A DNA stretch of 64,000 nt from Piscinibacter gummiphilus (lineage in GTDB: Bacteria > Pseudomonadota > Gammaproteobacteria > Burkholderiales > Burkholderiaceae_C), in contig NZ_CP136336.1 in NCBI RefSeq assembly GCF_032681285.1, positions 3,769,001-3,833,000 on the forward strand, written 5' to 3'. This document shows, piece by piece, positions 31,203-40,680 of the stretch. Position 1 is the stretch's first letter. Each line of letters opens with the position of its first letter. The notes under the pieces are model-generated. The model had not been told where the DNA came from and searched no databases. It saw only the letters and a list, made by a program, of their open reading frames with translations. A program made the translations under genes and the position numbers.

Positions 31203-31514
31203 ATGTTCAAGAAGCTGATCTGCACGCTCGCCATGCTGTTCGCCGCAGCCACCGCCTTCGCCGCGGTCGACGTGAACAAGGCCGACCAGGCCGCGCTGGA
31301 ATCGGTCAAGGGCATCGGCACCAAGGTGTCGGTGCGCATCCTCGACGAGCGCAAGAAGGGCCAGTTCAAGGACTGGGCCGACCTGATGGCGCGTGTGAAG
31401 GGCATCAAGAGCGGCGCCGCCACCCGCCTGTCGAAGGAAGGCCTGACGGTCAACGGCGCGGCCTACGCCGCCGCTGCGGCCGAAGCCAAGAGCCCGGCGA
31501 AGAGCAGCAAGTAA
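31203..31514 (+). CDS. ComEA-type helix-hairpin-helix DNA-binding protein
   Basis: A 103-residue protein. The signal peptide ends near AFAA (about residue 21). One helix-hairpin-helix pair follows, with VDVNKADQAALESVKGIGTK and the second hairpin ARVKGIKSGAATRL. An Ala/Lys-rich tail ends the protein. AAGGGAG precedes the ATG. ComEA binds incoming DNA in the periplasm during natural transformation. No other competence gene is in this window, so the role is inferred from the family. A bidirectional terminator follows. Confidence 0.85.
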   Translation: MFKKLICTLAMLFAAATAFAAVDVNKADQAALESVKGIGTKVSVRILDERKKGQFKDWADLMARVKGIKSGAATRLSKEGLTVNGAAYAAAAAEAKSPAKSSK

Positions 31515-31550
31515 ACCGCCACACCAAGCGAATCGATCGCTGTCATCACG

Positions 31551-31590
31551 AGGCCCGCGGCGCACTCGCGCCGCGGGCCTTTCTCTTTCC
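31551..31590. terminator. bidirectional terminator between comEA and the patatin gene
   Basis: AGGCCCGCGGCGC (31551-31563) and GCGCCGCGGGCCT (31568-31580) form a perfect 13-bp stem with a 4-base loop. TTCTCTTTCC follows on the plus strand. It lies between two converging genes. Confidence 0.85.
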
Positions 31591-31596
31591 AACGCG

Positions 31597-32862
31597 TCAT
31601 TCCAGCTCGGTGGTCTGGAAGTCGGTGTCTGGCACCGGCCCGCGCCGCTCGCGGCGGCGCTCCCAGCCGAAGAAGCCGGTGACCTCGTCGCGCCGCGCCA
31701 TGGTGTCGGCCCAACCGAGCGCCACCAGCTCGCGCGTGTAGGCCTGTTCGAACAAAAGGTAGCTCGCCAGTGCCGCGCCACGGGTGTCGGAGCCCTTGCC
31801 GCTGACGCCGATGCCCCGCAGCAGCGCGCGAATCGACGTGGGCAATGCATTCACATGCTTGGCCGCCAGGTCGTCGAGGCGCTGCGAGGGCGCGATCACC
31901 AGCACCTCGATCGGCCGCAGGCTCGTGTTCGCCAAGGCCTCAGGCGGCAGCAGAGACAGCGTGTTGTTGATGCGCTGCAGGCGCTCGACGTCGACCGCCA
32001 ACGCATCGAGAAAGATGTTCGACAGCGCATGGCCGGCGATCTGCGCGAAGTTGGGGTAGGCGCCGCTCACCTTGCGCCGACCGGGCGGCTCATGCATGCG
32101 GCCGGCACCGATCACGAGAATGCGGCGCGCGCCCAGGTGCACAGCCGGCGAGATGGGGGCCGACTGGCGCATCGAGCCGTCGCCGAAGTATTCGGTGACA
32201 CCATCGAAGTCGAGCGGCACCGCCGGGAACACGAAGGGGATCGCCGCCGACGCCAGCAGGTGCTGCACCGTGATCGGCGAGCGCACTGCCACGCGCTGTG
32301 AACGGTTCCAGGGGGCGAATTCCTGCAGTGCGTCGTAGAAGGTCACGTGCGTGCCGGAGCTGTAGCTCGACGCGGTGATGGCCAGCGCGTGCAGATGCCC
32401 GGATCTCATCACCTCGGGCAGGCGCTGCACCGCCACCATCTCGCTGAGCAGCTGCTCCAGCGGGCTGTTGTCGAGCAGCGAGCGCAGCCTCGCGCGGCGC
32501 CAGCGGGCGATCACCCAGCCGAGCGACATCATCGTGAGCCAACGTGCGCCGGTGCGGATCACGCCCAGCGCATCGCTGCGGTACACCTGCTCGGCGCGGA
32601 AGTTCTCCCACACGTGGGCCATGGCCTTGACCGCACCGTCGAAGTCGTCGCAATGCGTGGCGAGCGCCGCCGCGTTGATGGCCCCGGCCGAGGTGCCGGT
32701 GATGACGGGGAAGGGGTTGCCGTATTGCCAGGGCGCGGCGTCACGCCGGATCTTCGCCACTGCCTTCAGCACGCCCACCTGGTAGGCAGCACGGGCGCCG
32801 CCGCCGGTGAGGATCAAACCTGTCGTCGGATTCGTCTCGGGCATGCGCCGCAGTGTAGGCAT
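31597..32862 (-). CDS. patatin-like phospholipase
   Basis: A 421-residue protein. The oxyanion motif TGGGAR (19-24) and nucleophile elbow GTSAG with Ser58 are clear; the catalytic Asp is in FGDGSMR. These are features of the bacterial patatin (RssA-like) class, which hydrolyses acyl lipids. No signal peptide is present. Two starts are possible: ATG 32862 (AGGTGG just before it) or ATG 32844 (MPETNP). It is convergent with comEA and lies 76 bases after dnaE on the same strand. Confidence 0.88.
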   Translation of the reverse strand: MPTLRRMPETNPTTGLILTGGGARAAYQVGVLKAVAKIRRDAAPWQYGNPFPVITGTSAGAINAAALATHCDDFDGAVKAMAHVWENFRAEQVYRSDALGVIRTGARWLTMMSLGWVIARWRRARLRSLLDNSPLEQLLSEMVAVQRLPEVMRSGHLHALAITASSYSSGTHVTFYDALQEFAPWNRSQRVAVRSPITVQHLLASAAIPFVFPAVPLDFDGVTEYFGDGSMRQSAPISPAVHLGARRILVIGAGRMHEPPGRRKVSGAYPNFAQIAGHALSNIFLDALAVDVERLQRINNTLSLLPPEALANTSLRPIEVLVIAPSQRLDDLAAKHVNALPTSIRALLRGIGVSGKGSDTRGAALASYLLFEQAYTRELVALGWADTMARRDEVTGFFGWERRRERRGPVPDTDFQTTELE

Positions 32863-32938
32863 GCCACCTGGGGCCGAAGATCAGGGGCTGCCCTTGGGCG
32901 TGGCGGGCACACCACCTCCGCCAGGCGCTCCCTGCCGA

Positions 32939-35900
32939 TCACTCGTAAACGACGCTTGCCTTGCCGTGGCTGCCTTCACGCCAGCGCTGCAGCGCTTCGT
33001 CGGTGGGGAAGAAGCGCCCCTCTTCACCGAGATCGAGTTCGCCGCTCGCGGCCTCACGTTGCAGAACCAGGCGCACGCCGAGACCCTGGGCCACGGGGCC
33101 CTGCTCGGTGTTGATGCGCCGGCTCGGGAAGTCGCGCAGCACCTCGGCCACGGGCGGCACGCTGCCGTTCACCTCGACCCGCAGGTACTTGCCGAATCGA
33201 CAGCGGGCGGTGGCGAGATCCCACACCTGCTGGATGTTGAAACGCATGCCGCCCGAGAACCGATCGGGCTGCACCTTGCCGACGGCGATCACCAACTCGT
33301 CGTCTTTCAACAGGTCCTTGTTGGCGTTGAGCACGTCTTCGTTGACGACCGATTCGATGGCCTCGCTCTTGTCGTCGAGCTTGAAGATCGCCACGCGCCC
33401 ACGTTGGCCGTTGATGACGCGCAGGTCGCCGATGATGCCGGCCAGCACCTGCGGCTCGCGCGAATCGATGAGGTCGGCGATCTTGCGTTTGGCGAACCGG
33501 CGCACCTCGTCTTCGCTCTGGTCGAAGAGGTGGCCCGACAGGTAGAAGCCGAGTGCCACCTTCTCCAGGCTCAGGCGCTCCTTGATGCTCCAGGGCGCGG
33601 CCTGCACCAGTTCGGGCTCTTGCGTGGAGGCGGCGTGCGAGTCGCCGAAGTCGAAGAGCCCGCCTTGGTCGGCGTGCGCAGCTTGCGTGTCGGCGTAGTC
33701 GAACGCAAGCCCGATGCTGGCCACGGCCATCGAACGCTCGGGGTGCAGCAGGTCGAAGGCGCCGGCCTTGATGAGCGCTTCAACCGTGCGCTTGTTGATG
33801 CGGCTGCGGTCCACGCGCGCGCAGAAGTCGAACAGGCTCTTGAACGGCCCCCCTTCCTTGCGCGCCTGGATGATGGCCTCGATGGCGCTCTGGCCCGTGC
33901 CTTTGATCGCGCCGAGGCCATAGCGCACCACCTTGTCGGCCACCGGCTCGAAGCGGTAGTTGCCGGTGTTGATGTTCGGCGGCTCGAAGGTGAGGCCGAG
34001 GTTCTGCACCGCATCGTCGTGGAAGATCTTGAGCTTGTCGGTGTCGTCGAGCGCGACGCTCATGTTGGCCGCGGTGAATTCGGCCGGGTAATGCGCCTTG
34101 AGATAGGCCGTGTGGTACGCGAGCAGCGCATACGCCGCGGCGTGCGACTTGTTGAAGCCGTAGCCCGCGAACTTCTCCATCAGGTCGAAGATCTCGTTGG
34201 CGAGAGGCTCCGGGATGTTGTTCTTGGCAGCGCCCTGGGCGAAGGTGGCGCGGTGCGCCACCATCTCCTCGAGCTTCTTCTTGCCCATCGCGCGGCGCAA
34301 GAGGTCGGCGCCGCCGAGCGAGTAGCCGCCCAGGCGCTGCGCCACCTGCATCACCTGCTCCTGGTAGACCATGATCCCGTAGGTCTCCTTGAGCACCTCT
34401 TCCATCATCGGGTGCGGGTACTCCACCTCTTCGCGGCCGTGCTTGCGCGCGCAGAAGCTCGGGATCAGGTCCATCGGGCCCGGCCGGTAGAGGGCCACGA
34501 GCGCGATGATGTCCTCGAAGACGCTGGGCTTGGCGTCACGCAGCATGCGCTGCATGCCGGAGGATTCAAGCTGGAACACCGCCACCGTCTTGCCTTCGCT
34601 CATGAGCCGATAGGCGGCGCGGTCGTCGAGCGGGATGTTCTCGAGCGCGAAGTTCTCCTGCCCCGGGCGGCGGGCGCGGATGTAGTCCTTGGCGAGCTCC
34701 AGGATGGTGAGCGTCGCCAGGCCCAGAAAGTCGAACTTCACGAGGCCGATGGCTTCGACGTCGTCCTTGTCGTACTGGCTCACCGCCGAGTCGCTGCCCG
34801 GCTGCATGTAGAGCGGGCAGAAGTCGGTGATCTTGCCCGGCGCAATCAGCACGCCACCGGCGTGCATGCCGATGTTGCGCACCATGCCTTCCACACGCTC
34901 GGCGAGCGCCAGCAGTTCAGCAACTTCTTCTTCGTTCTTCTCGCGCTGCTCGATCTCGGGCGCTTCGACACGCGCGTAGATGAGGCCGGGGTCGGGCTTG
35001 TCGCCAGGGCGCGCGAGCGTCACCGTCTTGCCGGGCGGCGCGGGCACGAGCTTGGCGATGCCGTCGACATGGCCGTAGCCCATGCCGAGCACACGGCCCA
35101 CGTCGCGCAGCGCGGCCTTGGCGGCCATCGTGCCGAAGGTCGCGATCTGGCTCACGGCGTCGCGGCCGTACTTGTCCTTCACATAGTCGATCACCCGGTC
35201 GCGGTTGCCCTGGCAGAAGTCGATGTCGAAGTCGGGCATCGACACACGCTCCGGGTTCAGGAAGCGCTCGAACAGCAGGTTGTAGCGAAGCGGGTCGAGG
35301 TCGGTGATCTTGAGCGCGTAGGCGACGAGCGAGCCTGCCCCCGAGCCCCGGCCCGGGCCGACCGGGCATCCGTTGTTCTTGGCCCAGTTGATGAAGTCGG
35401 CCACGATCAGGAAGTAGCCCGGGAAGCCCATCTTCAGGATGGTGTTGAGCTCGAACTCCAGCCGCTCCACGTAGCGCGGCATGTTCTTCTCGCGCTCGGT
35501 GGCATCGGGGAAGAGATGGACCATCCGCTCCTTCAAGCCTTCGTGCGAGGCGTAGCGGAAATAGGCCTCGGGCTCCATGCGCTCGCCATTGACTTCGGGC
35601 ACGGGGAAGTCCGGGAGGCGCGGCTTGCCGAGCACGAGCGACAGGCTGCAGCGCTTGGCGATCTCGACAGTGTTCTGGATGGCGCTCGGGATGTCGGCGA
35701 AGAGCGCCTCCATCTGCGCCTGCGACTTGAAGTACTGCTCGCGCGTGAAGCGCTTGATGCGGCGCGGGTTGGTGAGCGTCTCGCCTTCGGCGATGCAGGT
35801 GCGGGCCTCGTGGGCTTCGAAGTCTTCGGGCGTCTGGAACTGCACCGGGTGCGTAGCGACCACGGGCAGCTTGAGCTGCGCGGCCAGCGGCACGGCGGCG

Positions 35901-36439
35901 CGCACGTGCGCTTCGTTGGTTGGCTGGCCGGCACGCTGCAGCTCGATGTAGAAGCGCTGCGGGAAGATCGCAGCGAGGCGCTCGGCCACGGCCGTGGCGC
36001 GTGCCGTGTCCTGCGCCATCAGCGCCTGGCCGACCGGGCCGAGTTCGGCGCCAGACAGCGCGATCAGCCCTTCATTCAGCGCCGAGAGCCATTCCCACTT
36101 GAGCAGCGCCTGCCCGCGCGCCGAAGGGTCGAGCCAGCCGCGCGACAGCAGCTCGCACAAGTTCAGATAGCCGGCCTTGCCCTGCACCAGCAGCACGATG
36201 CGGCTCGGCTGCTTCTCGCCATCGGTCGGCTCCAGCCACACGTCGGCGCCGATGATGGGCTTCACGCCCTTCTTGCGCGCGGTGTTGTAGAACTTGATGC
36301 CGCCGAAGATGTTCGACAGATCGGTGATGGCCAGGGCCACCTGTCCGTCTTTCGCCGCGGCGCCCACGACCTCGTCGATGCGCAAGGTGCCGTCGACAAC
36401 TGAAAATTCGGTGTGGGTGCGCAGGTGAACGAAGGCCAT
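32939..36439 (-). CDS. dnaE: DNA polymerase III subunit alpha
   Basis: A 1166-residue replicative polymerase. A PHP domain is at the N-terminus (FVHLRTHTEFSVVDG). PGRGSGAGSLVAYAL and the catalytic PDFDIDFCQ appear at roughly residues 365-410. Helix-hairpin-helix and OB-fold regions lie toward the C-terminus. The length is that of proteobacterial DnaE1. It is divergent from trhO with 42 bases between the chosen start codons. A 1198-residue open frame on the opposite strand is a GC-driven shadow. Confidence 0.97.
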   Translation of the reverse strand: MAFVHLRTHTEFSVVDGTLRIDEVVGAAAKDGQVALAITDLSNIFGGIKFYNTARKKGVKPIIGADVWLEPTDGEKQPSRIVLLVQGKAGYLNLCELLSRGWLDPSARGQALLKWEWLSALNEGLIALSGAELGPVGQALMAQDTARATAVAERLAAIFPQRFYIELQRAGQPTNEAHVRAAVPLAAQLKLPVVATHPVQFQTPEDFEAHEARTCIAEGETLTNPRRIKRFTREQYFKSQAQMEALFADIPSAIQNTVEIAKRCSLSLVLGKPRLPDFPVPEVNGERMEPEAYFRYASHEGLKERMVHLFPDATEREKNMPRYVERLEFELNTILKMGFPGYFLIVADFINWAKNNGCPVGPGRGSGAGSLVAYALKITDLDPLRYNLLFERFLNPERVSMPDFDIDFCQGNRDRVIDYVKDKYGRDAVSQIATFGTMAAKAALRDVGRVLGMGYGHVDGIAKLVPAPPGKTVTLARPGDKPDPGLIYARVEAPEIEQREKNEEEVAELLALAERVEGMVRNIGMHAGGVLIAPGKITDFCPLYMQPGSDSAVSQYDKDDVEAIGLVKFDFLGLATLTILELAKDYIRARRPGQENFALENIPLDDRAAYRLMSEGKTVAVFQLESSGMQRMLRDAKPSVFEDIIALVALYRPGPMDLIPSFCARKHGREEVEYPHPMMEEVLKETYGIMVYQEQVMQVAQRLGGYSLGGADLLRRAMGKKKLEEMVAHRATFAQGAAKNNIPEPLANEIFDLMEKFAGYGFNKSHAAAYALLAYHTAYLKAHYPAEFTAANMSVALDDTDKLKIFHDDAVQNLGLTFEPPNINTGNYRFEPVADKVVRYGLGAIKGTGQSAIEAIIQARKEGGPFKSLFDFCARVDRSRINKRTVEALIKAGAFDLLHPERSMAVASIGLAFDYADTQAAHADQGGLFDFGDSHAASTQEPELVQAAPWSIKERLSLEKVALGFYLSGHLFDQSEDEVRRFAKRKIADLIDSREPQVLAGIIGDLRVINGQRGRVAIFKLDDKSEAIESVVNEDVLNANKDLLKDDELVIAVGKVQPDRFSGGMRFNIQQVWDLATARCRFGKYLRVEVNGSVPPVAEVLRDFPSRRINTEQGPVAQGLGVRLVLQREAASGELDLGEEGRFFPTDEALQRWREGSHGKASVVYE

Positions 36440-36481
36440 CGGGCGATTTTAGAGAGGGCCGGCGTCCTTAAAATCGCCAAC

Positions 36482-37246
36482 GTGTCAGCAGTTTTGAACA
36501 TCTCCTCCTACCTCTTCGTGCCCTTGACGGACACCCTCGCCCTGCGCGAGAGCATCCGCTCACAAGCCGCGGGTTTGTCCTTGAAGGGCACCGTGTTGCT
36601 GGCCGAAGAAGGCATCAACCTCTTCCTGGCCGGCAGCGCCGAGTCGGTCCGCGGCTTCGTCGCCTGGCTCAAGCAGGACAAGCGTTTCGCCCCGCTGGAG
36701 CCCAAGGAAAGCTGGTCGGATCACGTGCCCTTCGGCAAGCTCCTGGTGAAGGTCAAGCGCGAGATCATCCGCATGAACCACCCGACGATCCGGCCGCACG
36801 CGGGTCGTGCCCCGGCGGTGGATGCGAAGACGCTCGCCCGCTGGCTCGATGCCGGTGTCGATGACGACGGCCGCCCGGTGGTCACGCTCGACACCCGCAA
36901 TGCCTTCGAGGTGGGCTACGGCAAGTTCCGCAACGCGATCGACTGGAACATCGCCAAGTTCACCGAATTCCCGCAACAGGTGGCCGAGCATCGAAACGAG
37001 CTGGCGGGCAAGCGCGTGGTGAGCTACTGCACCGGCGGCATCCGCTGCGAGAAGGCCGCGATCTACATGGCCGAGGCCGGCATCGAGCACGTGGTGCAGC
37101 TCGAAGGCGGCATCCTCAAGTACTTTGAGGAGGTGGGCGGGCAGCACTACGAGGGTGGCTGCTTCGTGTTCGACGAGCGCGAGTCGCTGGCGCCGTCGCT
37201 TGCCCCAGCCCCTCAGCTGTTGAGCGCCCCCAGCACCTCGGAGTGA
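36482..37246 (+). CDS. trhO: tRNA uridine hydroxylase TrhO, rhodanese-type
   Basis: A protein of about 254 residues. The N-terminal acylphosphatase-like domain includes GTVLLAEEGINLFLAG; the rhodanese domain has SYCTGGIRCEK with the catalytic Cys. TrhO (YceA) installs 5-hydroxyuridine at tRNA position 34. No ATG fits the conserved start. GTG 36482 (MSAVLNISSYLF) is preferred; a longer GTG start at 36413 would overlap dnaE. The last 34 bases overlap the convergent DUF599 gene. Confidence 0.88.
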   Translation: MSAVLNISSYLFVPLTDTLALRESIRSQAAGLSLKGTVLLAEEGINLFLAGSAESVRGFVAWLKQDKRFAPLEPKESWSDHVPFGKLLVKVKREIIRMNHPTIRPHAGRAPAVDAKTLARWLDAGVDDDGRPVVTLDTRNAFEVGYGKFRNAIDWNIAKFTEFPQQVAEHRNELAGKRVVSYCTGGIRCEKAAIYMAEAGIEHVVQLEGGILKYFEEVGGQHYEGGCFVFDERESLAPSLAPAPQLLSAPSTSE

Positions 37247-37932
37247 AACTCGCGCTGGTACAGGATCCAGATCACGCCTGCGGTCGCCAGCATGAAGATC
37301 AGCGGTGAGAAGAACCACCCCACCGCCGCGAACGCCAGGTAATACGCCCGCAGGCCATCGTTGAAGGTCTCGGCCGCCATGCCGACAACGCGGCCGGCCT
37401 TGTCGGCGAAGGCCTTGCGCTTGTCTTCGGCTTCGTCCCCCAGCGCGTCGAACTGTTTGGCCTCGGGAGCGGCGGCGATCATCAGCGCGCCGAAGGTGTA
37501 TTGCCGCATCGACCAGGTGAAGCGGAAGAAGGCGTACACGAAGATCACCAGCAGCAGCACGAGCTTCAGCTCGAAGATCAGCACGGTGGTGCGCGCGGCA
37601 AAGGGCAGGTCGCGCACGAGGTCGCTGGCCTTGTCGCCCGCGCTCAACGCGGCCAGCAGGCCGCCGATCAGGAGGATGGTGGTCGACGCGAAGAACGAGG
37701 GGCTGGTGGACAGGTTCTGGATCACCACGCCGTCGATCACGCGCACGTCGCGGTAGGTGGCCTGCATCATCCACAGGCGGCGGTAGCGGTTGGTGGTGGC
37801 GAGCACCGAGGGCCGGGTCTGCGAGCGGTCCTTGGCGAACCAGGCGTAGCCCGACCAGCCAACGAAGAAGGCCGCCAACGCGGCCCAGTCGCCCCAGGGG
37901 AGGATGCTGAAGACCTTGATGACCGTGTCCAT
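37213..37932 (-). CDS. DUF599 membrane protein
   Basis: A 239-residue protein with about four hydrophobic segments (near residues 12-28, 70-92, 115-138 and 195-225), matching the DUF599 family (for example RFTWSMRQYTFGA, and DGLRAYYLAFAAVGWFFSP). The function is unknown. Its 3' end overlaps trhO by 34 bases in the convergent direction, so both C-termini share the same DNA. It lies 34 bases after the pirin gene on the same strand and may be co-transcribed with it. Confidence 0.82.
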   Translation of the reverse strand: MDTVIKVFSILPWGDWAALAAFFVGWSGYAWFAKDRSQTRPSVLATTNRYRRLWMMQATYRDVRVIDGVVIQNLSTSPSFFASTTILLIGGLLAALSAGDKASDLVRDLPFAARTTVLIFELKLVLLLVIFVYAFFRFTWSMRQYTFGALMIAAAPEAKQFDALGDEAEDKRKAFADKAGRVVGMAAETFNDGLRAYYLAFAAVGWFFSPLIFMLATAGVIWILYQREFHSEVLGALNS

Positions 37933-37966
37933 GCGGGCACTGTATCAAGGCCTTCGGGCCTCAGGC

Positions 37967-38668
37967 TTACGGCGCGAGGTCGAACACCAGCACCTCGGCG
38001 TCCTGGCCTTGCTCGAGCTTGAGCAGGTCTTCACGCTGCAGCACCACCGCGTCACCCGCCTGCGCCGCCTGGCCGTTCACCTGCACGCTGCCACGCACCA
38101 CGTGCACGTAGGTGTGGCGGCCCGGGTCGAGCTTCAGCTCGGCACGCTCGTCGCCGTCGAACAGGCCGGCCCGCAGCGCCGCATCGGCATGGATCGTCAC
38201 TGAGCCTTCGCGCCCGTCGGGGCTGGCCACGAGTGCGAGCTTGCCGCGCTTGCTGGCCGCGTCGAAGTGCTTCTGCTCGTAGCCGGGCGTGATGCCGCGC
38301 TCGCTCGGGATGATCCAGATCTGCAGGAAGTGCGTGGTCTGGCCCTTCGCATGGTTGAACTCGCTGTGCTGCACGCCGGTGCCCGCGCTCATGCGCTGCA
38401 CGTCGCCGGGCACGATCTCGGTGCCGTTGCCCATGCTGTCCTTGTGGCCCAGGGCGCCGTCGAGCACGTAGGACACGATCTCCATGTCGCGGTGCCCGTG
38501 CGTGCCGAAGCCGGTGCCGGGGGCGATGCGGTCTTCGTTGATGACACGCAGGTTGCCCACGCCCATGCGCTCGGGGTTGTAGTAGTCGGCAAACGAGAAG
38601 CTGTGGAAGGACTTGAGCCAGCCGTGGTCGGCGTAGCCGCGTTCGGAGGATTTGCGCAGAGTGATCAT
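37967..38668 (-). CDS. pirin family protein
   Basis: A 233-residue bicupin. The start MITLRKSSERGYADHGWLKS is typical for YhhW-type pirins, and AAGGAAC precedes the ATG. The metal-binding pattern is GTHGHRDMEI with a later HSEFNH and E. Members are metal cupins with quercetinase or redox-regulatory roles. It is divergent from a LysR regulator with only 93 bases between starts; that gap holds a palindrome (38739-38759). Control by the neighbour is therefore likely. Confidence 0.92.
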   Translation of the reverse strand: MITLRKSSERGYADHGWLKSFHSFSFADYYNPERMGVGNLRVINEDRIAPGTGFGTHGHRDMEIVSYVLDGALGHKDSMGNGTEIVPGDVQRMSAGTGVQHSEFNHAKGQTTHFLQIWIIPSERGITPGYEQKHFDAASKRGKLALVASPDGREGSVTIHADAALRAGLFDGDERAELKLDPGRHTYVHVVRGSVQVNGQAAQAGDAVVLQREDLLKLEQGQDAEVLVFDLAP

Positions 38669-38738
38669 GTGTCGTGTTCCTTTCTGGGAAGGAATGTTGA
38701 TCCTCCAGGCGCTGCGCACAGGAGCGTCCTCTTGAAGC

Positions 38739-38759
38739 GTTCATTCAAATAAGATGAAC
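38739..38759. promoter_or_regulatory. palindromic operator candidate between pirin and LysR genes
   Basis: GTTCAT (38739-38744) and ATGAAC (38754-38759) form a perfect 6-bp inverted repeat around an A/T-rich 9-base centre. It ends two bases before the LysR start codon. The position fits an autoregulatory LysR site that also controls the pirin gene. Confidence 0.5.
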
Positions 38760-38761
38760 CC

Positions 38762-39766
38762 ATGCTGAACGCCCGCAATGTGCTCACCCCCGAGGCCCTG
38801 GCGATGATGGACGTCATCGCGCGCACCGGCAGCTTTGCGGCGGCCGCCCGCGAGCTCGGCAAGGTGCCCTCGGCCCTGACCTACAACGTCCGCCAGCTGG
38901 AAGACGCGCTCGACGTGCTGCTCTTCGACCGCCGCTCGCGCCAGGCCAAGCTCACCGCCGCGGGCGAGGAACTACTGAACGAGGGCCGGCGGCTGCTGGA
39001 GCAGGTCGATGCCGTGGCCAACCGCGTGAAGCGTGTGGCCACCGGGTGGGAGACGCAGCTCACCGTGGCCGTCGACGGTGCCATCTCGCGCGTCACCATG
39101 TTCGAGATCTGCGAAGCCTTCTACGCCCAATGCCCACGCGGCGACGACCCCGACCGCAGCGGCCCGGGGACCCGGCTGCGCCTCCGGAACGAGATCCTCG
39201 CCGGCACGTGGGAGGCGCTGGTCAACGGCCAAGCCGATCTCGCCATCGGCGTCGGCATGGAGCAGACACCGCCCGCCGGCGTGCAGCTGCAGACGCTCGG
39301 CACCCTGCCCTTCGTCTTCGTCGTCGCGCCGCACCACCCGCTGGCCGCGATCGACCACGCCATCACCGACGCCGAGCTGATGCGCCACCGCGCCGTGGCC
39401 GTGGCCGACTCGGCCCAACGGCTCGCGCCGCTCACCGTGAACCTGCTGCCGGGGCAGGACGTGTTCACCGTGAGCACCATGCCGGCGAAGATCGAGGCGC
39501 TGCTGCGTTGCATGGGCTGCGGCTTCATCCCCGAGCCGATGGTGCGCGAGCACATCGCAGCGGGGCACCTGGTCGTGAAGACGGTGCAGCGCCCGCAGCT
39601 CAACGCCCGCATGGGCTACGCCTGGCGCGGCGCCGTGGTGGGCGGCGCGCGCAAGCCGCAGATGGGCCTCGCGCTGCGCTGGTGGCTCGACCAGCTGGAA
39701 AGCGCCACCACCCGCAAGGCACTGCTGCAGATGCATGCCAGCCGCGTGCCGCTCGGCAGTCTTTGA
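38762..39766 (+). CDS. LysR family transcriptional regulator
   Basis: A 334-residue protein. The winged helix-turn-helix covers residues of about 5-65 ([20 protein letters not shown] and [11 protein letters not shown]); the rest is the LysR effector domain. A short low-similarity stretch around [20 protein letters not shown] may be a variable loop. Its probable target is the divergent pirin gene. The stop codon abuts the gluQ start, so the two genes share a transcript although their roles look unrelated. Confidence 0.9.
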   Translation: MLNARNVLTPEALAMMDVIARTGSFAAAARELGKVPSALTYNVRQLEDALDVLLFDRRSRQAKLTAAGEELLNEGRRLLEQVDAVANRVKRVATGWETQLTVAVDGAISRVTMFEICEAFYAQCPRGDDPDRSGPGTRLRLRNEILAGTWEALVNGQADLAIGVGMEQTPPAGVQLQTLGTLPFVFVVAPHHPLAAIDHAITDAELMRHRAVAVADSAQRLAPLTVNLLPGQDVFTVSTMPAKIEALLRCMGCGFIPEPMVREHIAAGHLVVKTVQRPQLNARMGYAWRGAVVGGARKPQMGLALRWWLDQLESATTRKALLQMHASRVPLGSL

Positions 39767-39768
39767 GC

Positions 39769-40680
39769 GTGGCCTACCGCGGCCGCTTCGCGCCCTCGCC
39801 CACCGGGCCGCTGCACGCTGGCTCGCTGGTGGCCGCGCTGGCGAGCTGGCTCGATGCGCGTGCGCACGGCGGCACTTGGCTCGTGCGCATCGAAGACGTG
39901 GACACGCCGCGCTGTGTGCCCGGCGCTGACGAGCTCATCCTCCAGCAACTCGCCGCTTGCGGACTGGTGCCCGATGAGCCACCCGTGTGGCAATCGCAGC
40001 ATGGAGCCGCCTACCAGAAGGCGCTCGACACCTTGATCGCACAAGGCGCGGCCTACCCGTGTGGCTGCTCGCGCAGCGACATCGAGCGTGCGCTCGCCGC
40101 ATCAGGCCGCAGCAAGCCGCGCCACGGCGAACTCGTTTATCCCGGCACGTGCCGCGACGGCCTGCACGGCAAGCCTGCACGGGCGGTGCGGTGCCTCACC
40201 GCCGCGCCCGACGGCGGCGACATCGAGATCGCCTGGTACGACCGACGCCTCGGCGCCCAGCACCAGAACCTCACGCAAGAGGTCGGCGACTTCGTGCTGA
40301 GGCGCGCCGACGGCCTGTGGAGCTACCAGCTGGCGGTGGTCGTGGACGACGCGGCACAGGGCATCACCCACGTCGTGCGCGGCGAAGACCTGGCCGACAA
40401 CACGCCGCGGCAGATCCACCTGCAGCGCTTGCTCGGCTGGCCGACGCCCAGCTACCTGCACACGCCGCTCGTGCTCGGCCCCAATGGCGAGAAGCTTTCG
40501 AAGCAGAACGGCGCGCAGGCGCTCGACCTGCGCGACCCGTTGCTTGCGCTGCGCACGTCGGCCGGCGCGCTCGCGTTGCCCGACGTGACGGCCCACCAGA
40601 CCGACTGGCTGGCCGCGATGGTGGCAGCCTGGCGCGATCAGCGAGGCGCCGAGAGCACCAGGTCGACCCAGGCCACGTAG
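39769..40680 (+). CDS. gluQ: glutamyl-Q tRNA(Asp) synthetase
   Basis: A protein of about 303 residues. It is a truncated GluRS-like catalytic core: the HIGH equivalent is [10 protein letters not shown], the KMSKS equivalent is EKLSKQN, and a zinc site is formed by CGCSR plus YPGTC. GluQ attaches glutamate to queuosine in tRNA-Asp. The start is GTG 39769 ([13 protein letters not shown]) two bases after the LysR stop; TTG 39763 overlapping that stop is an alternative. The 3' end overlaps the convergent FMN reductase gene by 43 bases. Confidence 0.92.
   Translation: MAYRGRFAPSPTGPLHAGSLVAALASWLDARAHGGTWLVRIEDVDTPRCVPGADELILQQLAACGLVPDEPPVWQSQHGAAYQKALDTLIAQGAAYPCGCSRSDIERALAASGRSKPRHGELVYPGTCRDGLHGKPARAVRCLTAAPDGGDIEIAWYDRRLGAQHQNLTQEVGDFVLRRADGLWSYQLAVVVDDAAQGITHVVRGEDLADNTPRQIHLQRLLGWPTPSYLHTPLVLGPNGEKLSKQNGAQALDLRDPLLALRTSAGALALPDVTAHQTDWLAAMVAAWRDQRGAESTRSTQAT

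Noticed and set aside
32807..36403. 1198-residue open frame on the plus strand opposite dnaE
   Set aside because: Its composition (rich in Arg, His, Val, Glu) is the usual product of reading the antisense of a high-GC gene. dnaE on the other strand is certain, and no domain is recognisable.
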